From Chara braunii (Eukaryota > Streptophyta > Charophyceae > Charales > Characeae), in contig BFEA01000196.1 of the NCBI GenBank assembly GCA_003427395.1, positions 1,385,824 through 1,415,539 on the forward strand: 29,716 nt of DNA, in the 5' to 3' direction. The notes beneath the pieces were generated by a model. That model was not told the DNA's origin, did not search any database, and was given only the letters and a program-made list of their open reading frames with translations. A program made the position numbers and the translations under genes. Below, one piece after another: positions 9,481-17,870 of this stretch. Every line of letters starts with the position of its first letter. Within the stretch, counting starts at the first letter, position 1.

Positions 9481-11152
9481 CTTAAGAGCCAATGAGATTC
9501 TTGGGAATCTCAATAACAGCCGAAGGAGTGAACGAAAGCATAGACCCAAACATTCTAGCCAACATCATTAACAAGCTTACATGATGGCAAAAGGCCTACA
9601 CCTCCATCATAGGTAGAGCACTGGTACTAAACACATCTATCTTTTCTATGGCTTGGTACATACATCCATCTGGGATCCCCCTAAACACTTCATCTCAACG
9701 CTCAGAAAAAAAACAGGAGCTTATTTATAGACGGGAGACGCAACCAAGGATAAATTCATCTTGAAGGTAGCATGAAAATATATAAGTTAATATAACTAAA
9801 CCAGTCAAAGAAGGGGGTCTGAGACTGGTAAACCCAAAGAACAAATATAAAGCCTTACAAGCTAAATGGATAATCAGAATCATCGTACACAAAGAACTAC
9901 CATGGCATGATATGGCGCTATACTAGCTACGAAACCTGATTCCTTTTCAAGTAGACTCACAAATAGAAGGGTACCGCTGAATAATGAATAAGGCATAGAC
10001 CCCAAGAACCAAAAGCAACAGAGGCAACAACAATCAACAGGCTATCAAAGACCCCCCAAGCAAACACTGGAAAAATCTCATCAATCATTGGAGAGAGGTC
10101 TTCTCGGAAAGAGTTAGAAGACAAAAAATTAAAGAAGAAATTTTAAGACAACCGCTCTTCGGAAACGCACTCACTCTAAACGGCAAGGGCAATCCTCAAC
10201 CCTTAACAAGCAAGGGCAGAAGATGGAGAAAGTGGGTGGAAAAGGAAATCTGAAAAATAGAGCAAATATGGAAATAAGAAGAGAAAGAGATGGTTGAAAG
10301 TCTCGGAACTAAGACAACAACTCAAAGGATGTCATAACTTAGAAAAAAACTTAGAAGAGATGACAGACTGCATGCCACTAGATTAGATAGCATATTTGAA
10401 AGGAGAAATCAAATGGGAGTCAGGCGATTAGGCTACAGATAAAGGTCAAGCGATATCATCAGCAACCCTCAAATTCGTTAAACGAGTGAGCAATCTGAGT
10501 AACGTAGCAGAATCCGCAGTACATGAATTGCAGAACAAACACAAAACACTAACAAAGGTAATAGAAGAAAGCATAGCAACTCTGAAATTCAACCTTAACA
10601 ACATGAGAAAAATAAGAACGTGAACGCATAAAGAAAAAAAAGGACCACCAACTATAGAAGCAACCCCCAAAACGGTGATAAGTTTTAGACCAGACAAGGA
10701 CATTAGAGAATTAGAAGTAGACCCAGTCGAATGGGGATGGTATGTCAGAACATGTAACGATAGAGCAAAAACGTTAGTCAACTTGCAAGATTACACAGTG
10801 AAAGTAGGCTATAAGATAAGGAAAAAAACGGCAGATTATAGGCGAGGAACATGGTTGGCCCTCCAGGATTCCATGAGAATACTATAGCAGCATAAAGCCC
10901 AACAGATTCAGGAGTCTGCAATGACCAATACTCTATTGGGTTGTCCCAGTCAACGAGTGGCTCGATAAGCGAAGAAAAGACGATCAACGAACAGAACAGT
11001 CTGCCTTCTACAAAATGTGCGAAGATAGCAAATTGGAATCACTTGTTCATTGTTTGATTGAATGCCCTTACACAGACAAAGTATGGGAAGCAGTCAAGTC
11101 AGCCTGGTCTAAGATTTCCCCAAACCCATTCCTAACGCAGATAGATGACCTA
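9481..11152 (+). pseudogene. LINE-A ORF2, thumb/connection region and zf-RVT-like finger
   Basis: Continuation of ORF2 after the polymerase. Recognisable fragments include GMSWYIHPSG-like text near 9645-9680, KGGLRLVNPKNKYKALQAKW-like sequence near 9810-9870, and an open frame at 10675-10884. At 11015-11152 a frame reads MCEDSKLESLVHCLIECPYT, carrying the HX4C half of the zf-RVT finger (PF13966) that follows the polymerase in plant LINEs; the CX2C half has only one visible Cys. The frame is cut at 11153-11160 by the insertion described next and resumes at 12651. Many stops are present. Confidence 0.7.
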
Positions 11153-12650
11153 CTCTCAGCCTGTGTGTCCGATTTTGAATTCAACGCGGGTTCCGCGTTG
11201 AAAAATTCAACGCGTGTTGAATTCGCATTAAACTTTCGTTCAAACGAGAGTTGGACGCGAATTAACGGGGTCCGGGATGATTTTTTTCCTGGGCTAAAAA
11301 TTATCAAAAAAAAATAAATAAAAGGGGTGTATGTTTTTTTTAGGACTACAACCTTGTATTTTTATTTTTATTTTGTGGTGCTTAAATCTATTTTTAAAAA
11401 ATCAAAAACATAAACACACAATGAAAAAACAAAATCTAAAATAAAATGAGTGTTTTTCTTTTGGGTTTCACACAAAATTTTTAATGGCTAAAACAAAAAC
11501 AAAAAAAACAATAAAAAAATATAGGGTTGTAGATCTTTCAAAAATGTACAACAATTTATTTTATTTTTTTGGAACTTCGTGTATTTTAAAAAAAATCAAA
11601 ACCAGAAAAAAACAAATTAAAAAAGGAAAAAAAAACACACACACACAAAATTGGGCCTGTAGCAGGTTGCATGAGTCTGGCGTCAGTTGGTAGAGGGAAC
11701 CCAGGCCCTTAGCCACCTGTGTGAATGTATGGAAAGCAGGCCCTGGGCTGGATACGGGTACTGGGCGAAACACAGGCCAAAGGCAGTTGGGGGCATGCAA
11801 CCACCTCAGGCCCAAGGCCCGTTCTCGTTCATGTTGTGCCTCAGGCTACCGGGGTCTGCTGGAAGCTTCGTGGGACTGAACACAGGCTGGCCACTTCGAT
11901 ATAGCAAAGGGTCTGCCTCCACATTGGGCATTCGGGTGTTGGCTGCATGTTGCGTAAGCGCTGCCGCGCTGTAGCTCGCTCGCACTCACTCGCTCACGGG
12001 CGAGCAAGAAGGAGCAGACAGCCATAGTCGAGTTTCGCTGCTGTAAGTTGGGTGTGGCGCAGGGTGGTCCTTGCGTGAAAGTGGAATTTGTGTGTTGGGG
12101 AACGAGGTTGTGAGTAAGGCGAGACACACTCTCACGCGCAGGCACAGACACCCTTACACTTACATACACATACACACACTTACAAACACACGCATACACA
12201 AACACACACATACACATACACACAGAGACTTACAAACACACTCATACACTTACAAGCACAGACACACACATACACACTTACAAACATGCGCGCATACATT
12301 CATATTCATGCACAGACACACTCTCACGACAGGCACACACATACACAGATACGCGCACACACAGCACACCTACACACACATAACTGGGGCATTGGGGGTT
12401 GGGGGATGTGGGGGGCGGATGGGAGGTGCTTCAAAGGTTGGGGGGATTTTTTTTTTTTTTATTATTATTTTTTTTTTTGCCTAGAGCCACGTGTTCCGGA
12501 CCCCGCGCATCAATTCTGTTTTTTCGAAAAATGCGGGAGTGACCCATTTTCGCGTTTAACACGAATTCAACGGGATTTTTTTGAATTTAACGGCATTCAA
12601 CGAGAGTTTAATTCCCCTGTTCTGCGTTAAAAAGATACACAGCTCTCAGC
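11153..12650. mobile_element. Non-autonomous hAT-like element (11161-12642) with 8-bp target duplication
   Basis: CTCTCAGC occurs at 11153-11160 and again at 12643-12650. Between them lies a 1,482-bp insert whose ends are inverted: CTGTGTGTC on the left, CTGTGTATC on the right when reversed (9 bp, one mismatch). Removing the insert and one duplicate rejoins the LINE-A frame across the site. Longer sub-terminal similarity exists (CGGGGTCCGG near both inner ends). The word TTCAACG/CGTTGAA is repeated at both ends. Two hairpins sit just inside the left end (11180-11202 and 11204-11223). Inside are A-rich, CA-rich, G-rich and T-rich blocks but no transposase. An 8-bp duplication with short inverted ends fits the hAT superfamily. 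Confidence 0.85.
12121..12385. repeat. CA-rich interrupted microsatellite
   Basis: ACACAC, TACACA and CTTACAAACACA variants fill this part of the hAT-like element. It corresponds in position and composition to the CA tract near the window start. Reading frames across it are low-complexity. Confidence 0.85.
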
Positions 12651-12860
12651 AACGGACAAAGAAGAAAGGGTAGAAGAGGAAGAAACGTATAACAAATTTG
12701 CTATGAAGGGCCGCACTGTGGGTGATATTGAAATCTAGATGCAAACAAACGCTCAACAACCAAACAACAACAAGTGAAGAAGCATAGAAGGAGACAAAGG
12801 ATATCGTGGAAACGGAAATTAAGGCCCAATAGAAATGTGGAACGACGGAAACAAGAAAAA
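12651..12860 (+). pseudogene. LINE-A ORF2, C-terminal ALW block
   Basis: This resumes ORF2 after the transposon. The first frame reads TDKEERVEEEETYNKFAMK; after a one-base shift it becomes AALWVILKSRCKQTLNN and then DIVETEIKAQ. Plant LINE ORF2 proteins commonly have a tryptophan-bearing helix (AIW..W..R type) after the zf-RVT finger. LINE-B has the equivalent AILWTLWYKR and EIQAYW/EIREQW at the same place, so this marks the natural end of ORF2. Stops at about 12770 and 12829 and the frameshift show decay. Confidence 0.65.
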
Positions 12861-13380
12861 CGAACAAACCCCCCAAAAAGGGAGACGAGTCCTTTAAGGA
12901 AAAATGATTGTTACGCAGAAAGATATTTAAAACAAACAACACAATCTTAAAATTCCAAGAATAGGATAACACAAATCAGCTCACAACCATGTCAGATGGG
13001 GAACAGTCAACTTCGATAGAAGATCAATAACAACGTGTATAGGAAACGTCCGCCACACCAAAATCTAACAATAAATAACAAATACAGACAGAAAACCACA
13101 TCTGGGTCGACAAACAGTAAATCTTAACAAACATACAATAGTGAAAAGGAAGATCCCGAGGGTTTAAGGTTTTATTACATAGCACATCCAAGAAGGCAAG
13201 AATCCAAGGTCCTAGCAGAAAAGTTAGTAAACCTTCCAGCAAAGGGAAGCAAAACAGACAGCCAAGACGTAGAGAGGAATAGGCAGGCTCCGCCCAAAGG
13301 AGCGAAATTATAGATCTCAAAAGTCAGGATTTTTTAGATTTGCAATACAAAGCAAGTTTTAAATAATACAGGATAACTTA
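12861..13380 (+). other. Probable LINE-A 3' region, no gene
   Basis: A-rich plus-strand sequence following the last recognisable ORF2 residues. It probably includes the 3' untranslated region of LINE-A. I see no poly(A) tail, no polyadenylation signal that I would defend, and no target-site duplication matching the 5' side. Confidence 0.4.
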
Positions 13381-13399
13381 GACCGGGGTACAGGGTGGT

Positions 13400-13790
13400 A
13401 CATCCTTCCTTGAGGAAGTAAAACCAAGGCTAGATGAACAAGAATTGAGGGTTAGGACCGACTCAAGACAAATACGCTTAAAGATTAAGGTTTTCAAAAA
13501 ATTCACAAAGTGTCCCTGACTGCTCTAGCATAATACACTTACTTGACATCATAGTAGTTGAGAAGAGCAGGATTGTGGCCAGTGGAATTAGCAAGGGCCT
13601 TCTAGATTAAAATACCACACGCTAACTTAAGCAAGGGTGAGAGGGGGTACATTCTTCCACAAAGAAGCAATCAATATCGCCCACTCGGGCCTCGCAGTCA
13701 TAATAGGGGGGAGCGTGGGAATCGAACCGATATCTCCTACTTGGAAGGCAACATATTTACCTTAGTTAGGTTGAGAGTTGGCTTGGGACA
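13400..13790 (-). mobile_element. tRNA-Gly(UCC)-like SINE or tRNA pseudogene relic
   Basis: On the minus strand, about 13785 down to 13705, the sequence resembles a tRNA-Gly with anticodon TCC: an anticodon arm TTGCCTTCCAAGTA and a perfect pol III B-box GGTTCGATTCC (13718-13728). An A-box-like TAACTAAGG lies about 37 nt upstream. The T-stem has two mismatches and no matching 5' acceptor strand is present, so it is not a working tRNA. Downstream on the same strand, two segments about 240 bp apart share a GGAAGRATGTACC word and a closing TAAGTT. A tRNA head plus an unrelated body fits a SINE; a plain tRNA pseudogene is the alternative. Confidence 0.4.
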
Positions 13791-14094
13791 AGCTCTGTCG
13801 GAGGATGTCTGTTGGAATCTACCATAGGGGAAGGCCAGCACATGGCCCAAGCTTTGCATAAAGTTTGTGTCGCCACAAGCAAAACTCGGTGGAGCCGGGC
13901 GACATGGGAAACCTTTGAAAAAAAAATATAATGCCTCCGAAGTGGTGCGGGTTCCACTCTAACACATGTGCGGGATCCTGGTAGGAGGGGTGCTCATAGA
14001 TAGACACTGGTGAAGGAGATCCTTGGGGAACCTGCAGTAGGGGTTGTGGCCAACAACATTTCTCCATGCCTATTCAACAGTCTTTTTCGACCCC
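13791..14094. other. Unassigned sequence between the SINE-like relic and LINE-B copy 1
   Basis: Nothing recognisable. A minus-strand reading frame of about 82 codons has no family motif. It lies just before the point where similarity to LINE-B copy 2 starts, so it is probably the pre-insertion flank or a separate unclassified repeat. Confidence 0.5.
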
Positions 14095-14123
14095 AATAAC
14101 GCAGGAAACTGGTAAGAGATAAA

Positions 14124-14564
14124 AACGTGCCACATCCTAGAAAAAGGTAAAGTGACCAGACCCTTAACTCCCAAGGGCAATCTCATAATACCAGTAAGAA
14201 AAAAAGGGGGGAAATGGGAAATAGGGTTATCACATATTGGTCAAGACCAATATGGGGGGTTACTATGAAGGGATAGACAACACACATTGAATATCAAAAG
14301 ACTAACGATAAAACTTTCAAGCACTATGATCCGGGAACGTAGACGACCTTGTCTGAGATAGATGATAAAGCACAAATGGAGAAGAGGGATATATTTGTTC
14401 AATTTGAAGAGCAAAAGAAAGTAGGTCTTAAGTGGTTCACTCATGCGGCCCTTTTAGAAATGCAGTTTCTTAAGATCAAGGCAAATGCAGTCTGGTCGGT
14501 GGTTGATGTGACGTACATTCTATGCTCTATACTTCGGAAAGGTATTATGAATCCTGATTCATAA
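14124..14564 (+). pseudogene. LINE-B copy 1, conserved C-terminal region of ORF1
   Basis: It reads ILEKGKVTRPLTPKGNLIIP and then a KKGGKWE block, HIGQDQYGG, a frameshift near 14260-14285, HIEYQ, HYDPG, one TAG (14340-14342, Gln in copy 2), then KRDIFVQFEEQKKVGLKWF and KANAVWS, ending at a stop at 14562-14564. Copy 2 has the same blocks at 25226-25700 on the minus strand. Here CAA stands where copy 2 has its TAA at 25598, which shows the reading frame once ran through. The function is unknown; position after a knuckle-bearing ORF1 suggests a nucleic-acid or protein contact role, which is speculation. Confidence 0.7.
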
Positions 14565-14640
14565 CTTGATAAGGATAGTTGGGTGTGATTGTGATCCCGG
14601 GATAAAGGAATATATCATGTTAAGGCTGTCATTCCGTGGA

Positions 14641-15960
14641 ATGGAAGCCTTGCAAGCTCATTATGGGAAAAATTATATTTGGCGAAGGGCGATCACAACA
14701 ACAGATTTGGATTTGAGATCCTTAAATGTTAATGGGTTAACCACTGCAAACGAGGATAAACGTCAAGCCGTCCTGGAACAAATCAAAGGGGTAGGCGGAA
14801 GAATATGGCCTGATCTTATATGTATTTAAGAAACCCACATAATTGACTCCCCCATCCATACTAGAGCACATACTATGATATAGTCATTTCAAAAAGTGTG
14901 TTCCCTAGCTCAGAGGAGTGGTTCAGGCGGAGTAGTAATCCGGGTTCCACCGGATTCAAGGGCTTAACTGGTTCACTAGGCGATGGACAAGGTTCAAGGC
15001 AAATGGGTTTCTATCTTGGTCATGTTGGAATTATAAGTTATATGTATTATCAATGTCTATGGGCCTCATGAAGTAAGGGAGAAGGTTAACTTTTGTCAAC
15101 ATATCATGGCATAAATATCAAATGGAATATTGATAATCAGAACATCTTTATGCAAATCAGAATATTAATGCAGCCACTGAGAGATGGCTGGATAGATGAA
15201 AGGTGCCCTCTCCATATCTTGCCTATATAAAAGAAGATGAAAATATTATTAGGTGATTATGTAAATCAGAACATCTTTATGATACGTGTCGAAGAATATT
15301 CCCACAGGAAAGATTATTCTCATGCATTCGACACAACAACACCCCTCACCAATAGAGATTCATGATTGACCTTATTTTTATTTTACACAGAATGTGCTCA
15401 GTTCTTATCTCCTTTAAGAAGAAACCTGCTCAAGGAAGGAGTTTTTATAAGATGAATACATCCTTGTTTTCACAAAAGCGATTCAAAAAATACATAAAGG
15501 ACGTATGAGAATATTGGCACTTAACCCAAAATCAACAAGATTCTTTTATATTATGGTTCAATAATGGTTTGACCTTTATGGCAAAAAAATGTAATGAGTA
15601 TTCTAAACTAATAACAAAAAATTGTTATTTTCACGAATTGAAAATCCGAAAACAAATTCTAGACTATGAACTAAAAAATCAATCTAACATTCTGATCAAT
15701 TATGTTCCCGAACATACTGGTATCCAAAATCTTAGAAATCAATTATTGACCTTCGCACAACATCGTTGACTGGAGTATACAATCGAATATAAATTAACAA
15801 AGTTTGTAACAGAAGGTCAAATGGATGCTTCTTTTTTTGGACAGGCAAGGGCAAGAGCTAGGAGATTTACGGTTGAATGATTTTATTATCCGATGGGACT
15901 TATGGATCCTTCTTCATCTTTTTCTTTAGTTGTTAGTCTCAAAATTACTTACAATTTTTT
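14641..15960 (+). pseudogene. LINE-B copy 1, ORF2 endonuclease domain
   Basis: A start ATG at 14641 opens MEALQAHYGKNYIWRRAITT and leads into DLDLRSLNVNGL, matching copy 2. The catalytic-Glu motif reads ICI, TAA (14827-14829), ETH where copy 2 has ICIQETH. INVYGPHE follows near 15045-15070. The GDFN region is deeply scrambled: two short words, ATCAGAACATCTTTATG, repeat near 15137 and 15264, hinting at a local duplication. The C-terminal part recovers as FKKKPAQGR and DVWEYW (15410-15515) and FMAKKCNEYSKL (15575 on). More than six in-frame stops. Non-functional remnant of the target-nicking nuclease. Confidence 0.75.
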
Positions 15961-16738
15961 TAAGGATTTTTTTTACTTTTACCAAGATCCCCTCATGCCA
16001 ACATGAAGACGATGAGGCAATGGTAGAATTTCTAACCCAGTAACTCAATCTCTTACTCAGGAGCAACATCAACAGTTATAAAATCCTCTTGCTAAAGAGG
16101 AACTATGGACAACCTTATTACAAATGAAAGAAGGTAAGACACCAGGTATAGACCGTCCACCTAAGGAATTTTGGGAAACCGTGTGACCAACTTTTTCTGA
16201 TCACTTGATGAAATTCATAAACTCAGTTTGAAAATCTGGGTTGATGGGGGAAATGATTAGTCAAGGTGTCCTCACTATTTTGTACAAAAAGGGAGACAAG
16301 ACCAACATTAAAAACTACATGTCAATTACCTTACCTACTGTGATATATAAAATGGTGGTTAAGACATTGACTAATCGAATTATAACGATTATGCCTTATA
16401 TCATACACCCTTTACAAACAGGGTTTATGAATGGAAGACACATTCAAGACAACATCCTCTTAATTAATAAAATAATCAAACTATCATGTCAATCTAAACA
16501 AAATGCAACCTTTGTATTCATTGATTTTGAGAAAGCATATGACCATGTAGATTGACGTTTTTTAGAGGTTTGTCTTCATCAGATGACCTTTAGTCCTTGT
16601 ACGCAAAAGTGGGTTGGTATCCTTCTTTTCAGCACCACAACCAGAGTGTAAGTCAATGGTCTTCTCTCCCTTGAAATCAAGTTATAAAGATCAGTCAGAC
16701 AAGGAGATCCGCTGACTCCCTTCCTTTTTAAAATAATA

Positions 16739-17118
16739 ATGGAAGCCTATGTAGCATCATGTTCGGGTTCGGTGACCGAACCGCAATGTTTGGAACCGAA
16801 CACGAACAAGCGTGAAAACTCTCCGAATGCAAACATAAAAATATTTATAAAAACAAAACACACAATATTCTCCAAAAACTCTGAGAAAAATATATGTTAT
16901 GTAAAATAATAATACAACCAATTTTTTTTTCGGGAGGTATGCTCAAATTCGAAACCAAACTCGAGTTAAAAATCAAAAATTGAAGAAAACAAAAATTATA
17001 TGTTTTTTTTTTATATGTTCGGTCGAGCACGTTCGGGAAGCGTTCGGCCGAATACTCGAACCCTTTCGGACGTTCGGAAAAGCTCCGAACACGTTCGGTG
17101 TGCTACACAGATGGAAGC
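16739..17118. mobile_element. 364-bp hAT-like MITE (16747-17110) with 8-bp target duplication
   Basis: ATGGAAGC flanks the insert at 16739-16746 and 17111-17118. The ends are inverted: CTATGTAGCA on the left and CTGTGTAGCA on the right when reversed (10 bp, one mismatch). Excision with one duplicate restores MEASGVNFR, equivalent to MEALGVNLR of copy 2. The word GTTCGG/CCGAAC occurs about ten times, clustered within the first ~55 bp and last ~85 bp, with an A/T-rich centre. No coding capacity. Size, duplication length and inverted ends fit a non-autonomous hAT element; other 8-bp-duplicating superfamilies are less likely alternatives. Confidence 0.88.
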
Positions 17119-17265
17119 ATCAGGGGTTAATTTTAGGCAAAATCATAATCTTAAGTTGCTTCAATTCTTTGACATCCCGGAGGAGGCAATTCCAATTCGT
17201 TATATGTTTGCAGATGATCTCACAATCATGATGGAAGCTTCAGAAACAAATATGGAAGAAATCAA

Positions 17266-17624
17266 GAATTTAACTAGGTTACCAATGGTCCGGAGATCGG
17301 ATGTCTCCCCCGAACGTCAGGTGTCCTCGTCGTCCGGATTTCCGGACGACGACTTTTTGACACTAAAAAAAAAAATAAAAAAAAATCACAGTGTTGCGCA
17401 TGCCCTAAAGACCCCCCACAAAAATTCTCAGATTTTTATGAGCATTTGGTGATAGGGTGGTATTTGGTGTGGGGGGGGGGGTAAATGGGTTTTGGTGGGG
17501 ATAGGAGGGGTATAGATGGGGATTAGAATTTTTGAAGGTTTTTATTATTTATTCTACTGGCCGTAATGATCAAAAAATTTGGTAGCATATACCTAATGCA
17601 AGGTGGAAGCCACATTATATTTTT

Positions 17625-17655
<31 letters not shown>

Positions 17656-17767
17656 GCGCTAGGTGGGACATACCATTTCCGGTCCCACGTTCGACCAGAC
17701 GTCCGGTCGGACATCCCGGACGGTCAGGGGGGTCCCAGACGTCCGATCCAACAACCTAGGAATTTAA
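17266..17767. mobile_element. 486-bp hAT-like MITE (17274-17759) with 8-bp target duplication
   Basis: GAATTTAA flanks the insert at 17266-17273 and 17760-17767. Both ends begin CTAGGTT when read inward, and GATCGGATGTCT near the left end matches GATCGGACGTCT near the right end in inverted form. The words GTCCGG/CCGGAC and GACGTCCG recur at both ends. Inside come an A-run, a G-rich tract (near 17455-17520) and a T-run of about 28 bases (17628-17655). Removing it rejoins IKNLMNKFLKVSDMVV, equivalent to IKNLLDKLSALSDMVV of copy 2. No transposase is encoded. Confidence 0.88.
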
Positions 17768-17870
17768 TGAATAAATTCCTTAAGGTGTCAGATATGGTGG
17801 TTAACTGGGGAAGCAAGACACAAGGATGGTAAATAAACTCTAATGAGGTGCGTCCTCCCGAATAACCAAC

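Larger units (their letters stand above)
4412..13380 (+). mobile_element. LINE-A: degenerate plant-type L1 non-LTR retrotransposon
   Basis: The order is leader monomers, ORF1 (CCHC knuckle), ORF2 endonuclease, reverse transcriptase, a zf-RVT-like finger and a short C-terminal ALW block, the layout of plant L1 elements. Excluding the 1,482-bp insertion at 11161-12642, the body is about 7.5 kb. It is broken by several frameshifts and stops, so it is not competent to move by itself. The 3' boundary is uncertain: coding similarity fades after about 12,900 and I see no clear poly(A) or target duplication. It is distinct from LINE-B; the two share only domain-level similarity. Confidence 0.85.
16085..17870 (+). 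pseudogene. LINE-B copy 1, reverse transcriptase domain broken by two insertions
   Basis: The polymerase domain can be followed as KTPGID and PKEFWETV, then GVLTILYKKGDK, NYMSITLPTVIYK, HPLQTGFMNGRHIQDN and FVFIDFEKAYDHVD (catalytic Asp), ending at a TGA (16553-16555) where copy 2 has Trp. RSVRQGDPLTPF follows, then the 364-bp insert. YMFADDLTIMME with both catalytic Asp residues lies at 17200-17235, between the two inserts, and SDMVVNWGSKTQGW follows the second. Deleting each insert plus one 8-bp duplicate restores the frame and the match to copy 2. Extra stops at 16184, 16229 and 16685 are at Trp, Trp and Gln positions of copy 2. Confidence 0.85.

Noticed and set aside
11687-12484. Open frames inside the 1,482-bp element as a transposase
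   Set aside because: Short, low-complexity, no hAT catalytic or dimerisation motif.
13705-13785. Functional tRNA-Gly gene
   Set aside because: Two T-stem mismatches and no 5' acceptor strand; only the 3' half is tRNA-like.
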